From positions 1 to 64,000 of the forward strand of contig NSIP01000012.1 in NCBI GenBank assembly GCA_002737725.1: a stretch of DNA of 64,000 nt, in the 5' to 3' direction. This document shows, piece after piece, positions 24,377-34,432 of the stretch. A program made the translations under genes and the position numbers. The stretch is from Rhodospirillaceae bacterium (lineage in GTDB: Bacteria; Pseudomonadota; Alphaproteobacteria; Rhodospirillales; Rhodospirillaceae). Every line of letters begins with the position of its first letter. Within the stretch, counting starts at the first letter, position 1. Below the pieces are notes generated by a model that did not search any database, had not been told where the DNA came from, and saw only the letters and a program-made list of their open reading frames with translations.

Positions 24377-24745
24377 ATGATTCAGCAACAAACAAATCTC
24401 GAAGTCGCCGACAACTCCGGTGCCAAGCGCGTGATGTGTATCAAAGTGCTCGGTGGGTCTAAGCGTAAATATGCCAGCGTAGGCGACGTGATTGTCGTCT
24501 CCGTCAAAGACGCAATCCCTCGTGGGCGCGTCAAAAAGGGCGATGTTCATCGTGCCGTCATCGTTCGTACAGCTTTCCCGCTGCGCCGCGCCGACGGAAC
24601 CATAATTCGGTTCGACCGCAATGCCGCTGTTCTGATCAGCAAGCAGGACGAGCCCATCGGAACCCGCATCTTCGGGCCGGTAACGCGCGAATTGCGCAGC
24701 AAGAACTTTATGAAAATCATCTCACTGGCCCCAGAGGTGCTGTGA
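24377..24745 (+). CDS. rplN: 50S ribosomal protein L14
   Basis: The product has 122 residues, exactly the family length. It shows [19 protein letters not shown] and [14 protein letters not shown]14 lies on the subunit interface and binds the silencing factor RsfS. Its TGA overlaps the ATG of rplX (TGATG). Confidence 0.98.
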   Translation: MIQQQTNLEVADNSGAKRVMCIKVLGGSKRKYASVGDVIVVSVKDAIPRGRVKKGDVHRAVIVRTAFPLRRADGTIIRFDRNAAVLISKQDEPIGTRIFGPVTRELRSKNFMKIISLAPEVL

Positions 24746-25062
24746 TGGCCAAACTCAAAGTCAAAAAAGGCGACAAGGTCGTTGTGTTGACCGGTCGCGA
24801 CAAAGGCAAGACGGGCGCAGTGCTCAAGGCGTTCCCGCGCGATAACAAAGTGATCGTGCAGGGCGTGAACATGATCAAGCGTCACACTAAGCCTTCGACG
24901 ACACAGCAGGGTGGTATTATTCAGCGCGAGGCGAAGATCCACGTCTCCAACATCGCGCATATCGATCCAAAAGATAACAAGCCGACACGGGTCGGTTTCA
25001 AGTTACTCGAAGATGGCACTAAGGTTCGCATCTCGCGCCGGACCGGCGAAGTCATCGACTAG
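24745..25062 (+). CDS. rplX: 50S ribosomal protein L24
   Basis: The product has 105 residues from ATG 24745; a GTG three bases earlier is in frame, but the ATG matches the family start [15 protein letters not shown]. The KOW motif ([17 protein letters not shown]) is at the N-terminus. L24 initiates 50S assembly. Translation is coupled to rplN by stop/start overlap. Confidence 0.96.
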   Translation: MAKLKVKKGDKVVVLTGRDKGKTGAVLKAFPRDNKVIVQGVNMIKRHTKPSTTQQGGIIQREAKIHVSNIAHIDPKDNKPTRVGFKLLEDGTKVRISRRTGEVID

Positions 25063-25079
25063 ATCAAGGACGTACGACA

Positions 25080-25622
25080 ATGGCGCGTTTGCGTGAACAC
25101 TACGAAAAGACGGTTAAAGCGAACTTGATCACCAAGTTCGGGTATAAGAACGTCATGGCTGTGCCCAAGTTGACGAAGATTGTCATCAATATGGGCGTCG
25201 GCGAAGCCTCCCAAGATCGTAAAAAGATTGAAGGTGCGGTCGATAACCTGACAGCGATTGCTGGCCAGAAGCCGATCATTACGCGCTCGAGCAAAGCGAT
25301 CGCAAATTTTAAGCTGCGTGAAGGGCAACCCGTGGGTTGCACCGTGACGTTGCGCAAAACGCGGATGTACGAATTCCTTGATCGTCTGGTCAACGTGGCC
25401 TTGCCGCGCGTGCGCGATTTCCGCGGATTGCCGCCGAAGTCATTTGACGGTTCGGGCAACTACAACATCGGCCTTAAAGAACAAATTGTATTCCCTGAAA
25501 TCAACTACGATAAAATTGACAAAGTTCGGGGCATGAACATCACCATATGCACGACAGCCAAGACCGACGAAGAAGCATTCGCGCTTCTCGAAGGTTTTGA
25601 TCTGCCGTTCCAGAAGAACTAG
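25080..25622 (+). CDS. rplE: 50S ribosomal protein L5
   Basis: The product has 180 residues, the normal bacterial length. L5 binds 5S rRNA and contacts P-site tRNA and S13. The conserved [17 protein letters not shown] and [20 protein letters not shown] segments are intact. Confidence 0.98.
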   Translation: MARLREHYEKTVKANLITKFGYKNVMAVPKLTKIVINMGVGEASQDRKKIEGAVDNLTAIAGQKPIITRSSKAIANFKLREGQPVGCTVTLRKTRMYEFLDRLVNVALPRVRDFRGLPPKSFDGSGNYNIGLKEQIVFPEINYDKIDKVRGMNITICTTAKTDEEAFALLEGFDLPFQKN

Positions 25623-25641
25623 ACCAAGCGGAGCTGAGACG

Positions 25642-25947
25642 ATGGCGAAAACAAGCACAGTGCAGCGCAATAAAAAGCGCATCCGAATGACGAAGCAGTT
25701 TTCTGCGCGCCGCGCGAAACTGAAGGCGATCATTATGGATCATGACACCGGTGCCGAAGATCGCTTCGAAGCTGTTGTGAAGTTGGCGCAATTGCCGCGC
25801 AACAGCGCAGCGAACCGTAGACAAAATCGTTGCGAACTTACTGGGCGCCCCCGCGCAGTTTACCGCAAATTTAAGATGGCTCGTAACAAGCTGCGGGAGT
25901 TGGCCTCCAAAGGTCAGATCCCCGGCATGGTTAAGTCGAGCTGGTAA
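25642..25947 (+). CDS. rpsN: 30S ribosomal protein S14 (zinc-free type)
   Basis: The product has 101 residues from ATG 25642, starting [13 protein letters not shown]. The C-terminal [19 protein letters not shown] is typical, but the CxxC pairs of zinc-type S14 are absent, so this is the long zinc-independent form. It lies 19 bases after rplE. Confidence 0.96.
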   Translation: MAKTSTVQRNKKRIRMTKQFSARRAKLKAIIMDHDTGAEDRFEAVVKLAQLPRNSAANRRQNRCELTGRPRAVYRKFKMARNKLRELASKGQIPGMVKSSW

Positions 25948-25959
25948 GGAGGACAGGCA

Positions 25960-26358
25960 GTGTCTCTATCCGATCCGATCGGCGATTTGTTGACCCGTAT
26001 TCGCAATGGTCAGCAAGCCGGCAAGTCCAGTATTCTGGCGCCCGCATCGAAGCAACGTGAGAACGTTCTTCGTGTTCTTGAGCGCGAGGGTTATATCCGT
26101 GGCTTCGAGCGCTCGAATCAGCGCGAGGGCGTGGACGAACTCAAAATCGAGTTAAAGTACAACGAAGGCGAGCCGGTGATCAGCCAGATCATGCGTGTCT
26201 CGACGCCGGGACGTCGTGTGTACGCCAAAATCAAAGACTTGCCGAAAGTTTACAACGGCCTTGGAATTTCGATTTTGTCGACGCCACGCGGAATTATGTC
26301 CGACGGCGAAGCGCGCCAAGCCAATGTTGGTGGCGAAATTATCTGCCAAGTATTCTAA
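25960..26358 (+). CDS. rpsH: 30S ribosomal protein S8
   Basis: The product has 132 residues. The start is GTG 25960, supported by a perfect TAAGGAGGA upstream and the family start MSLSDPIGDLLTRIRNGQ. In E. coli S8 is both a central-domain organiser of 16S rRNA and the repressor of the spc operon. STPRGIMSDGEARQANVGGE is the conserved C-terminal region. Confidence 0.97.
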   Translation: MSLSDPIGDLLTRIRNGQQAGKSSILAPASKQRENVLRVLEREGYIRGFERSNQREGVDELKIELKYNEGEPVISQIMRVSTPGRRVYAKIKDLPKVYNGLGISILSTPRGIMSDGEARQANVGGEIICQVF

Positions 26359-26409
26359 CGAAGGGTACACGCAGGGCTGGTTACCGGCCCGCGAGTGAGG
26401 AAAACGAAT

Positions 26410-26943
26410 ATGTCGCGCGTAGGAAAAAATCCCGTGAATATCCCGACCGGCGTCACTGCGACGCTGAGTGGCGCCGTCTTGGCGGTCAAGGGTAAGCTCG
26501 GCGAGCTGAAACTCAACCTGACCGACCTGGTCGTCACTGAAGTAAAAGACGGCAAGGTGTGGATCAAGAATACGAATGAATCCAAGCGTTCACGGCAGAT
26601 GTGGGGCACAACCCGCGCACTGGTGAACAACATGGTTCAAGGCGTGAGTCAGGGCTACAAAAAAATTCTCGATATTAATGGCGTCGGCTTGAAGGCTCAG
26701 GCGCAGGGCAAAAAACTCAATCTGAATTTGGGTTTATCGCATGATGTCGTTTTCTCGATACCCGAAGGTATCGATATTAAAACGCCGACAGCGACTCAGA
26801 TTGAAATTACTGGCGCCGACCGTCAGCGCGTTGGTCAAGTCGCAGCTGAAATTCGCGCGCACAAGGCCCCTGAGCCCTATAAAGGCAAGGGTATTAAGTA
26901 CAGTGATGAGAAAATCTTGCGTAAAGAAGGCAAGAAGAAATAA
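26410..26943 (+). CDS. rplF: 50S ribosomal protein L6
   Basis: The product has 177 residues from ATG 26410, which follows GTGAGGA and gives the universal [15 protein letters not shown]; the frame is open 15 bases upstream. L6 has two homologous domains and touches the sarcin-ricin loop. The C-terminal [19 protein letters not shown] is intact. Confidence 0.97.
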   Translation: MSRVGKNPVNIPTGVTATLSGAVLAVKGKLGELKLNLTDLVVTEVKDGKVWIKNTNESKRSRQMWGTTRALVNNMVQGVSQGYKKILDINGVGLKAQAQGKKLNLNLGLSHDVVFSIPEGIDIKTPTATQIEITGADRQRVGQVAAEIRAHKAPEPYKGKGIKYSDEKILRKEGKKK

Positions 26944-26972
26944 TCGGGCTGATTGGCTCAAGGACGCATACG

Positions 26973-27335
26973 ATGACCGGCAAGACATCAACTTTCAATC
27001 GGCGCCAAGCGCGCAACCGCTTCAAGCTGAAAAGCAGCGCGAAGGGTACGGCACGCCTCTGTGTGTTTCGCTCTGGGCGTCATATTTACGCGCAGATCAT
27101 TCACGACGTGGACGGTAAAACGCTTGCTGCCGCTTCTTCGGTTGAAGCCGATGTGATTGCGCAAGTGAAAAAAGGCACGGGTAAAACCGCAGCAACGGCT
27201 GTTGGAAAAATCCTGGCCGATCGCGCGGTCAAGGCTGGCGTGAAGAAGGTTGTATTTGATCGTGGTGGCTATATTTACCACGGACGTATTAAGGCCCTGG
27301 CTGACGCAGCGCGCGAAGCTGGCCTGTCGTTCTAA
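26973..27335 (+). CDS. rplR: 50S ribosomal protein L18
   Basis: The product has 120 residues. L18 delivers 5S rRNA to the 50S subunit with L5. The core [20 protein letters not shown] and the C-terminal [20 protein letters not shown] are characteristic. Confidence 0.97.
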   Translation: MTGKTSTFNRRQARNRFKLKSSAKGTARLCVFRSGRHIYAQIIHDVDGKTLAAASSVEADVIAQVKKGTGKTAATAVGKILADRAVKAGVKKVVFDRGGYIYHGRIKALADAAREAGLSF

Positions 27336-27368
27336 TTGAGAGCTAGAGACGAAGAAGGATGAACTAAG

Positions 27369-27995
27369 ATGGCACGTGCACCTCAAGGCGTGGAAAAATC
27401 TGAACGCGGCGGGCGCAAGGAGCGTGGCGGCCGTGATCGTGGCCCAGATCGTGGTGGTCGTGATCGCGAGAAGGGTGAAGACGATCTGATTGACAAGCTC
27501 GTTCACATCAACCGTGTTGCTAAGGTTGTGAAGGGTGGGCGCCGTTTCGCATTCGCCGCTTTGGTGGTTGTTGGCGATGGCAAGGGCCGCGTCGGTTATG
27601 GGTCAGGCAAGGCACGTGAAGTGCCTGAAGCGATCCGCAAAGCGACCGAACAAGCCAAACGTAATATGATCCGCATTCCACTGCGCGAAGGCCGCACGCT
27701 TCATCATGATCTACGTGGCCGTTTTGGTGCAGGTAAAGTAATTATGCGCGCAGCTCCGGCCGGAACCGGCATTATCGCGGGTGGCCCAATGCGCGCCGTG
27801 TTCGAAACCATGGGTGTCCAAGACATCGTGGCCAAGAGCGTCGGCAGCAACAACCCCCACAACATGGTGAAGGCGACATTTGCCGGACTTCAACTCATGT
27901 CCTCACCGCGTATCGTTGCTGCAAAGCGCGGCAAAAAAGTGGCCGACATTATTGGTCGCCGCGAAGATGCGGGTAAGGAAGCGAAGGAGGCTTAA
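27369..27995 (+). CDS. rpsE: 30S ribosomal protein S5
   Basis: The product has 208 residues, longer than the E. coli form by about 40. The extra length is an Arg/Gly/Asp-rich N-terminal tail (about residues 8-38, with [14 protein letters not shown] and repeated GGRDR units). The S5 domains follow: [18 protein letters not shown] and KPTRR-like downstream core [17 protein letters not shown]5 affects decoding accuracy and mRNA entry. Similar charged tails are seen in other alphaproteobacterial S5 proteins. Confidence 0.97.
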   Translation: MARAPQGVEKSERGGRKERGGRDRGPDRGGRDREKGEDDLIDKLVHINRVAKVVKGGRRFAFAALVVVGDGKGRVGYGSGKAREVPEAIRKATEQAKRNMIRIPLREGRTLHHDLRGRFGAGKVIMRAAPAGTGIIAGGPMRAVFETMGVQDIVAKSVGSNNPHNMVKATFAGLQLMSSPRIVAAKRGKKVADIIGRREDAGKEAKEA

Positions 27996-27998
27996 GTC

Positions 27999-28202
27999 AT
28001 GGCGACAAAAAAGAACGATAAGACTGTGACCGTCCGCCAGATTCACAGCGGATTGGGACGATATAAAAACCAGCGCGATACCTTGGTGGGCCTTGGCCTC
28101 AACCGGATCGGCGCGGTGAGCACACTTGAGGATACGCCAGCGGTGCGCGGGATGATTAATTGCGTGCAGCATCTGGTGGAAGTTGTTCAAGACGCTAAAT
28201 AG
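27999..28202 (+). CDS. rpmD: 50S ribosomal protein L30
   Basis: The product has 67 residues, matching the short bacterial L30 ([26 protein letters not shown]). It lies three bases after rpsE, in the order rpsE-rpmD-rplO. Confidence 0.96.
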   Translation: MATKKNDKTVTVRQIHSGLGRYKNQRDTLVGLGLNRIGAVSTLEDTPAVRGMINCVQHLVEVVQDAK

Positions 28203-28277
28203 CGTTGAGTACGTTCATGCGAGATTGAGATAACGGTCGACACATCATCGGCCGTTCTAAATAGGGATGTGACGGCG

Positions 28278-28784
28278 ATGAAGTTAAATCAATTGAAGAA
28301 CCGCCCCGGGTCGACCCATACCCCGAAGCTGCTGGGTCGCGGAATCGGATCGGGCCTGGGCAAGACCTCGGGTCGCGGCGTGAAGGGCCAGAAGGCACGC
28401 ACAGGCGTATCCATCAATGGCTTCGAAGGCGGCCAGATGCCCATGTATCGGCGTATCCCCAAGCGCGGATTTACCTCGTTGGCACGCAAAGATTATGCCG
28501 TGGTGAATGTGGGCCGTATTCAAGCTGCCATCGATTCTGGTGACCTGAAGGGCGACAAGATTAACGCTGAGGCTTTGATGAACGCTGGCCTTGTGCGGCG
28601 TGAACTCGATGGCGTGCGCTTGCTGGGCTCGGGTGTCCTGAAGGCGAAGTTGTCGATCGAAGTTGATGGCGCGACTAAGTCCGCGCTTGCCGCCGTTGAA
28701 AAAGCGGGCGGAACCGTCACGATTATTCCGGCACAGCAACACCAGCCGGGCCCGAAGGAACGCAAGAAAAAAGCCGCGAAGTAA
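28278..28784 (+). CDS. rplO: 50S ribosomal protein L15
   Basis: The product has 168 residues. ATG 28278 is preferred over the in-frame GTG 28269 because AGGGA is correctly spaced for it and [12 protein letters not shown] is the family start. L15 has a long unstructured N-terminal arm rich in Gly ([20 protein letters not shown]). The C-terminus adds a short Lys-rich tail. secY follows after 45 bases. Confidence 0.96.
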   Translation: MKLNQLKNRPGSTHTPKLLGRGIGSGLGKTSGRGVKGQKARTGVSINGFEGGQMPMYRRIPKRGFTSLARKDYAVVNVGRIQAAIDSGDLKGDKINAEALMNAGLVRRELDGVRLLGSGVLKAKLSIEVDGATKSALAAVEKAGGTVTIIPAQQHQPGPKERKKKAAK

Positions 28785-28829
28785 TCGCAGCTTTCTTCAC
28801 GCACATCTGAACCGAAAAGAGCATCATCG

Positions 28830-30182
28830 ATGGCTTCAGCCGCCGATAATATTGCAGCAAATATAAACCTAGGAGCCTTCTCAAAGGCGACTGAGTTGAA
28901 GCGACGCATTTGGTTTGTGCTTGGTGCGCTGATTGTATATCGCGCGGGCACGTTCATCACCTTGCCTGGGATAGACCCGCTGGTGATGGCTGACATTATC
29001 AAAACCCAAAGCCAAGGTGTGTTGGGGTTATTCGACGTTTTCGCTGGCGGCGCACTTTCACGCATGAGCATCTTTGCGCTGAACATTATGCCTTACATTT
29101 CGGCGTCAATCATCATTCAGTTGATGTCCTCTGTCAGCCCGCAGATGGAGCAGATGAAGAAAGAGGGCGTAAATGGCCGCATTCGCCTGAACCAGTACAC
29201 ACGTTACCTGACGGTGATGATCACGGCGCTGCAAGCTTTTGGCATTGCATCTGGACTTGAAAGTGCAACGGGTGCCAATGGCGCGCCTGCAGTCGTAAAC
29301 CCTGGCTTGTTTTTTCAGTTCACGACGGTCATCACGCTGGTCGGCGGCACCATGTTCTTGATGTGGCTCGGCGAGCAGATGACAGACCGCGGAATCGGCC
29401 AAGGTATTTCGGTGCTGATTTTCGCAGGCATTGTGGCAGGCCTTCCGGGCGCTCTCGCGGGCACTTTAGAATTGGGTCGCACCGGCGCCTTGTCATCCTT
29501 CATCATTATTCTGATGGGCGTGGGCTCAATCGCGACCATCGCCTTCATTATTTTCATGGAACTCGGCCAACGACGTATTCTGGTGCAGTACCCTAAACGA
29601 CAAGTGGGTGCGCGCGTCATGGGTGGCGAAAGCTCGCACCTGCCACTCAAGGTGAATACTGCTGGCGTAATCCCGCCGATTTTTGCGAGCTCTTTGTTGC
29701 TTCTGCCTTTGACTATTGCGGGCTTCCAAGGGGCCGGCGGCGGAGATGGCGGTGGTATTCTCAATACCATGGGCGCGCTTTTGGGTCGTGGCCAACCTCT
29801 GTACATGATTTTGTATTCAGTCATGATCATCTTTTTTGCGTTTTTCTATACCGCAGTGGTGTTCAATCCCTCTGAGACGGCTGAGAATTTGCGTAAGTAC
29901 GGCGGTTTCGTGCCCGGGATTCGTCCAGGAAAAAACACAGCAGAATATCTGGATTATGTTCTGACGCGTTTGACAGTTGTGGGTGGTATCTACCTGATTA
30001 TCGTCTGCCTCATTCCAGAATTTCTGATCTCAAAACTGAGCGTACCGTTTTACTTCGGCGGAACCAGTTTGCTGATCGTCGTCAACGTCACTATTAATAC
30101 GATGCAGCAGGTTCAATCTCACCTGTTGGCGCACCAATACGAAGGCCTTCTGAAGAAGGCCCGTCTTCGGGGTAAGAAATAA
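28830..30182 (+). CDS. secY: preprotein translocase subunit SecY
   Basis: The product has 450 residues with ten predicted membrane helices, the channel of the Sec translocon that pairs with SecE. The conserved cytoplasmic loop (LGQRRILVQYPKRQVG) and the late FNPSETAENLRKYGGFVPGIRPG segment are present. It ends in a basic KKARLRGKK tail. The last A of its TAA stop is the first base of the adk ATG. Confidence 0.98.
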   Translation: MASAADNIAANINLGAFSKATELKRRIWFVLGALIVYRAGTFITLPGIDPLVMADIIKTQSQGVLGLFDVFAGGALSRMSIFALNIMPYISASIIIQLMSSVSPQMEQMKKEGVNGRIRLNQYTRYLTVMITALQAFGIASGLESATGANGAPAVVNPGLFFQFTTVITLVGGTMFLMWLGEQMTDRGIGQGISVLIFAGIVAGLPGALAGTLELGRTGALSSFIIILMGVGSIATIAFIIFMELGQRRILVQYPKRQVGARVMGGESSHLPLKVNTAGVIPPIFASSLLLLPLTIAGFQGAGGGDGGGILNTMGALLGRGQPLYMILYSVMIIFFAFFYTAVVFNPSETAENLRKYGGFVPGIRPGKNTAEYLDYVLTRLTVVGGIYLIIVCLIPEFLISKLSVPFYFGGTSLLIVVNVTINTMQQVQSHLLAHQYEGLLKKARLRGKK

Positions 30183-30838
30183 TGGTGGGCAAACGCCTCA
30201 TCATGATGGGCCCTCCCGGAGGCGGGAAGGGAACCCAGGCCAAGCGTATCCAAGAGCGCTACAACGTGTTGCAGCTCTCCACGGGGGATATGTTGCGCGC
30301 GGCCATTGCGGCAGGCTCGCCGGTTGGCAAGCAGGCGAAGGCAGTGATGGATGCCGGGAAATTAGTGTCCGATGATTTGTTGATCGAGATGATCGACAAG
30401 CGATTGGACGATAAGGATTGCGCCAATGGGTTCGTTCTGGACGGGTTTCCCAGAACGATTCCACAGGCCGAAGGCCTTGAAAATTTGATGGCCAACAAAG
30501 GCCTTAAACTTGACGCGGCGATTGAGGTCCGGGTGCCGGACGAAAAGCTTTTGGAGCGCCTCACGGGTCGCTATACATGCGCCAAGTGCGGCGAGGGCTA
30601 CCACGATAAGTTTAAGCTGCCGAAGGCGGCGGGTGTCTGTGACGTGTGCGGCGGGAAGGAATTCTCGCGCCGGTCCGACGATAAGGCCGATACGGTCAAA
30701 ACCCGGCTCAAGGCATACCACGCACAGACGGCACCTCTTTTGCCCTTTTACGAGCGCAAGGGGGTGCTGAAAGTAGTCGACGGCGACCGGGACATTGGAC
30801 TTGTTGCCGCTGATTTAGAACGTATTTTAGGGCTGTGA
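30182..30838 (+). CDS. adk: adenylate kinase (long form with Cys4 lid)
   Basis: The product has 218 residues. It interconverts ATP + AMP and 2 ADP. The P-loop GPPGGGKGTQ is at 10-19, the AMP-binding DGFPRT at 87-92, and the lid arginine region LTGR at 127-130. The lid carries four cysteines, C133 and C136 then C153 and C156 (two CxxC pairs), the pattern of zinc-binding adenylate kinases. It overlaps secY by one base and is the last gene before the alpha-operon promoter. Confidence 0.97.
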   Translation: MVGKRLIMMGPPGGGKGTQAKRIQERYNVLQLSTGDMLRAAIAAGSPVGKQAKAVMDAGKLVSDDLLIEMIDKRLDDKDCANGFVLDGFPRTIPQAEGLENLMANKGLKLDAAIEVRVPDEKLLERLTGRYTCAKCGEGYHDKFKLPKAAGVCDVCGGKEFSRRSDDKADTVKTRLKAYHAQTAPLLPFYERKGVLKVVDGDRDIGLVAADLERILGL

Positions 30839-30845
30839 GCGTCGA

Positions 30846-30873
30846 TTGACTCAAAGAGCTAAGTGCCTATAAT
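30846..30873 (+). promoter_or_regulatory. sigma70 promoter of rpsM-rpsK-rpoA-rplQ
   Basis: TTGACT at 30846-30851 and a perfect TATAAT at 30868-30873 with a 16-base spacer, just after the adk stop and about 67 bases before rpsM. It lets the alpha operon be expressed apart from the upstream spc genes. Confidence 0.8.
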
Positions 30874-30940
30874 GGCGCGCTTTTTCGGGGTCGCATTGGC
30901 GCTCACCAAACAATTGAACGATTAAAAAGGAGTACGGGCC

Positions 30941-31318
30941 TTGGCACGTATCGCTGGCGTCAACTTACCGACAAATAAGCGGGTTGTGATTGCTCTTCGC
31001 TATATTTTCGGAATCGGACCGACCAATGCGCGCAACATTTGCGCCAAAGTCGGCATCGATGCGGCACGTCGGGTCAATCAATTGACAGAAGACGAGATCA
31101 TTCGCATTCGCGATATGATCGATAAAGATTTTACGGTGGAAGGCGATCTCCGTCGCGAAGTGGCCATGAACATCAAACGTTTGATGGATCTAGGTTCTTA
31201 TCGCGGGCTTCGTCATCGCAAAGGTTTGCCCGTGCGCGGTCAGCGCACGCACACCAATGCGCGCACCCGCAAGGGTCCGGCCAAGCCGATCGCAGGCAAA
31301 AAGAAGGTCACGAAGTAA
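30941..31318 (+). CDS. rpsM: 30S ribosomal protein S13 (TTG start)
   Basis: The product has 125 residues, normal for S13, which bridges the 30S head to L5. The first codon is TTG at 30941. AAAAAGGAG lies upstream, and the universal [13 protein letters not shown] follows, so this start is firm. The C-terminal [20 protein letters not shown] tail contacts P-site tRNA. A near-consensus promoter precedes it. Confidence 0.96.
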   Translation: MARIAGVNLPTNKRVVIALRYIFGIGPTNARNICAKVGIDAARRVNQLTEDEIIRIRDMIDKDFTVEGDLRREVAMNIKRLMDLGSYRGLRHRKGLPVRGQRTHTNARTRKGPAKPIAGKKKVTK

Positions 31319-31366
31319 TTCGACTTCCGACCACACGCAACGCAAGACGACAAACTGGAACGACAT

Positions 31367-31804
31367 ATGGCAAAACCCGCAACCGAAGCTGCTGCTGGCG
31401 GCAACGCTGCTGCTCCCGCAGCTGGCGCACCTCGCGCCCGCAAGAAAGAGCGCAAAAACATTAGCTCGGGCATCGCGCACGTCAACGCGACGTTCAACAA
31501 CACCATGATCACCATCGCCGATATGCAAGGCAATACGATTGCCTGGTCGTCAGCAGGAACCATGGGCTTTAAGGGCTCGCGTAAATCGACCCCGTATGCG
31601 GCTCAGGTTGCAGCAGAAAGCGCTGGCAAGAAAGCCATCGAGCACGGCATGAAAACCGTTTCCGTTTTGGTTAAGGGCCCAGGTACGGGCCGTGAGTCGG
31701 CCTTGCGCGCATTGCAAGCTGTCGGTTTCACCGTGACGTCGATCCAGGACGTTTCACCAACACCTCATAATGGTTGCCGTCCGCGCAAGCGTCGGCGCGT
31801 CTAA
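31367..31804 (+). CDS. rpsK: 30S ribosomal protein S11
   Basis: The product has 145 residues, about 15 longer than the usual S11 because of an Ala-rich N-terminal extension (residues 2-24). The core starts [20 protein letters not shown] and ends with the universal [19 protein letters not shown]11 forms the 30S platform near the E-site codon. Confidence 0.97.
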   Translation: MAKPATEAAAGGNAAAPAAGAPRARKKERKNISSGIAHVNATFNNTMITIADMQGNTIAWSSAGTMGFKGSRKSTPYAAQVAAESAGKKAIEHGMKTVSVLVKGPGTGRESALRALQAVGFTVTSIQDVSPTPHNGCRPRKRRRV

Positions 31805-31901
31805 TACTTTTACTTTAGGACGCCGGTCGGAAACGGCTCGGCGATTTTTGCACCCTCTGATTGGGGTGTTTGGACCAACAATTCGTAGGCGGAACAAAGC
31901 C

Positions 31902-32918
31902 ATGATTCAGAAAAATTGGCAGGAATTGATTAAGCCCTCGAAGCTCAACATCGAAACCGGTGATGATCAACGCCGCGTTGCGACAGTTGTAGCTGAGCCG
32001 CTTGAACGTGGCTTTGGCGTGACGCTGGGCAACGCGCTTCGTCGCGTGCTGTTATCGTCACTCCAAGGTGCTGCAGTGACCTCGCTGCGCATCGATGGCG
32101 TGTTGCATGAATTCTCATCGATCCCGGGCGTGCGCGAAGACGTCACTGACTTGATCCTCAATATCAAGCAACTGGCATTGTCGATGCACTCCAATGGCCC
32201 CAAGCGTATGACGCTGAAGGCCAAAGGCCCCGGCGAAGTGACAGCAGCGCAGATTCAAACGCCAGCCGACATTGAGATTATGAATCCTGATCTCATTATT
32301 TGCCATCTCGACGAAGGCGCCTCGTTGTCGATTGAACTCGAAGTCAATTCGGGCAAGGGCTATGTGCCCGCGTCGGCGAACCGCAAAGAAGACGATCCGA
32401 TTGGCTTGATTCCGATCGACTCAATCTTCTCACCGGTGCGTCGCGTGTCTTACAAGATCGAGAACACCCGCGTGGGCCAGCAAACCGACTTCGACAAATT
32501 GTCGATGACGGTTGAAACCAATGGCGCCGTGAAGCCCGATGACGCCGTGGCCTTGGCCGCACGCATTTTGCAAGAACAGCTGCGCTTGTTCGTCAACTTC
32601 GAAGAGCCGCAGCAGCAAATTGCCGAGCGCGTTGAAGACGAACTGCCGTTCAGCAAAAACTTGTTGCGCAAAGTCGACGAACTCGAGTTGTCGGTGCGTT
32701 CCGCTAACTGCCTCAAGAACGACAATATCATCTACATCGGCGACCTCGTTCAGAAGTCAGAAGCCGAGATGCTGCGCACCCCGAACTTCGGCCGCAAGTC
32801 GCTTAACGAGATTAAAGAAGTGCTGGCCCAAATGGCCCTCCATCTTGGTATGGAAGTGTCCGGTTGGCCGCCAGAGAACATCGAAGATTTGGCGAAGAAG
32901 CTCGAAGAGCCCTTCTAA
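31902..32918 (+). CDS. rpoA: DNA-directed RNA polymerase subunit alpha
   Basis: The product has 338 residues from ATG 31902 ([15 protein letters not shown]). The open frame extends further upstream only by overlapping rpsK. The N-terminal dimerisation domain contains [21 protein letters not shown]. The C-terminal domain (about 250-338, [30 protein letters not shown]) binds UP elements and activators. Confidence 0.98.
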   Translation: MIQKNWQELIKPSKLNIETGDDQRRVATVVAEPLERGFGVTLGNALRRVLLSSLQGAAVTSLRIDGVLHEFSSIPGVREDVTDLILNIKQLALSMHSNGPKRMTLKAKGPGEVTAAQIQTPADIEIMNPDLIICHLDEGASLSIELEVNSGKGYVPASANRKEDDPIGLIPIDSIFSPVRRVSYKIENTRVGQQTDFDKLSMTVETNGAVKPDDAVALAARILQEQLRLFVNFEEPQQQIAERVEDELPFSKNLLRKVDELELSVRSANCLKNDNIIYIGDLVQKSEAEMLRTPNFGRKSLNEIKEVLAQMALHLGMEVSGWPPENIEDLAKKLEEPF

Positions 32919-33084
32919 TAATTTGATTGGCGTATTTTCCCTAACGAGTTGAAATCAACTTCTCGGGAAAATGTTTCGTTCGGGCCATGATGGCCCACCC
33001 CGCTTGTTCCCGTCATGTTGGCGCGGCAAATGGGTGATGCAATCGGTTTCGCACCGCGAACCAGAGTGACGAAAGGGACGTATC

Positions 33085-33516
33085 ATGAGACACGGTCTAG
33101 CCACACGTAAGTTGAACCGCACCAAAGCGCACCGCAAGGCGCTGTTCTCCAACATGGCAAATGCTTTGATCAAACATGAGCAGATCAAGACGACTCTGCC
33201 CAAAGCCAAAGAATTACGACCTATTGCTGAAAAGCTGATAACTCTGGCCAAGCGCGGTACGCTCCACGCTCGCCGTCAGGCTGCTTCAAAGCTGCGCGAC
33301 GACAAGATGGTTCAGAAGTTGTTCTCGGTCTTGGCTGTGCGCTACAAGGATCGTAAGGGTGGTTATACCCGCGTTCTGAAGGCGGGCATGCGCTACGGCG
33401 ATGCAGCGCCCATGGCCATTGTGGAGTTGGTTGATCGTGATCCGGCCGCCAAGGGTTTGGACTCCGGTCCGAAGGCTGACGCGCAAGTTGATACGACCGA
33501 GGGCGCGCTCGTCTAA
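33085..33516 (+). CDS. rplQ: 50S ribosomal protein L17
   Basis: The product has 143 residues. L17 lies near the tunnel exit. It starts [20 protein letters not shown] and keeps the [20 protein letters not shown] segment; the last 20 residues are an acidic tail. The 166-base gap after rpoA contains no gene. A perfect 10-bp hairpin 24 bases after the stop marks the end of the ribosomal super-cluster. Confidence 0.97.
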   Translation: MRHGLATRKLNRTKAHRKALFSNMANALIKHEQIKTTLPKAKELRPIAEKLITLAKRGTLHARRQAASKLRDDKMVQKLFSVLAVRYKDRKGGYTRVLKAGMRYGDAAPMAIVELVDRDPAAKGLDSGPKADAQVDTTEGALV

Positions 33517-33540
33517 GCCCTGATTAAAGTAAGGTATTTA

Positions 33541-33570
33541 CGAAAGGCAGTCCGCAAGGGCTGCCTTTCG
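33541..33570 (+). terminator. hairpin terminator after rplQ
   Basis: CGAAAGGCAG (33541-33550) pairs perfectly with CTGCCTTTCG (33561-33570). Only a short CATTTG follows, so the U run is weak, but the position at the end of the cluster supports a terminator. Confidence 0.7.
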
Positions 33571-33670
33571 CATTTGTGGCTAACCACACATCGGTTGAGT
33601 GCCGATGGTAATTCGAGGCATAGGGCGGGTCGGGTTAAAGTCATCCTCAGTCGTTCTTGGGGAGGGCGCT

Positions 33671-34405
33671 ATGATAGCAACTTTTTATCTCATTATTTCT
33701 GCCATGTGCTTCATGGCGCTCTACTATTCATTCAAGCTGTGGCGTCAGCATCCCAATCCGATCACTTTGCTCATCCTCATTCCGCTGTTGTTCCTGTGGC
33801 TCGATAACTTCGCCATTGCGACCGGCAAGTGGGTCGGCGAGGGGCCGATCCTCACAGGGATGACCTATTTGCGCTTCTACTGGCATTGGCAAATGTTACC
33901 ACTTTATATGATCGTCGCAGGTGCGCTTGCGCGGCGTTCTGGATTTTGCTGGGCACAGCCGAAATGGGTGATGGCCATATTCTGCATCGTCGCGGTGTTC
34001 TTCATGATCGATGATGTGCCCTACATCTGGCAGGTTCAATTTCAACCGGCCTGTTATGGCGACACTTATCGCTTCGTGATCAACGTCCCCGCAGGCCAAC
34101 TCTGCGAGGGCACCACGGCATTGGCTAAACAAGCCAGCCCGCCACCGTTGGCGGCCATTGGGGTCAACGTCACACTCATGATCATCGGGTTCATGATGTG
34201 GTGGAAAGATAAATTCCCCTGGCTGGCTCTACCGTGTGTTTTCATGTTCGCCTGCGCGGCTTCAGGGGCCATCCCCGGCTTCTATTGGGGTCAACTCATC
34301 GGCAATGTCGGCGAGCCAATCTTTAACATAGGCCTTATCGCAGCTGGTTTTAAATACGCAGGCTTGCCCAAGCCCGCTGCGGCCTCGGTGGCCGCTCCTG
34401 CATAG
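33671..34405 (+). CDS. seven-helix membrane protein of unknown function, paralogue 1
   Basis: The product has 244 residues from ATG 33671, which follows TTGGGGAGGG; I do not recognise the family. Seven hydrophobic segments are visible (about 3-22, 30-50, 70-88, 99-118, 160-177, 184-203, 212-230). Between helices 4 and 5 lies a loop with QFQPACYGDT and then GQLC, placing C128 and C145 17 residues apart. Its neighbour at 34433 has the same layout and shared motifs (LW-x-D near 43-45, GALAR near 84, WA-x-PKWV near 94-100), so the two arose by duplication. They may work together as a heteromer. No catalytic or transport signature was recognised. Confidence 0.8.
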   Translation: MIATFYLIISAMCFMALYYSFKLWRQHPNPITLLILIPLLFLWLDNFAIATGKWVGEGPILTGMTYLRFYWHWQMLPLYMIVAGALARRSGFCWAQPKWVMAIFCIVAVFFMIDDVPYIWQVQFQPACYGDTYRFVINVPAGQLCEGTTALAKQASPPPLAAIGVNVTLMIIGFMMWWKDKFPWLALPCVFMFACAASGAIPGFYWGQLIGNVGEPIFNIGLIAAGFKYAGLPKPAAASVAAPA

Positions 34406-34432
34406 GCGACCTCACATTAGTGGAGGCTCGGT

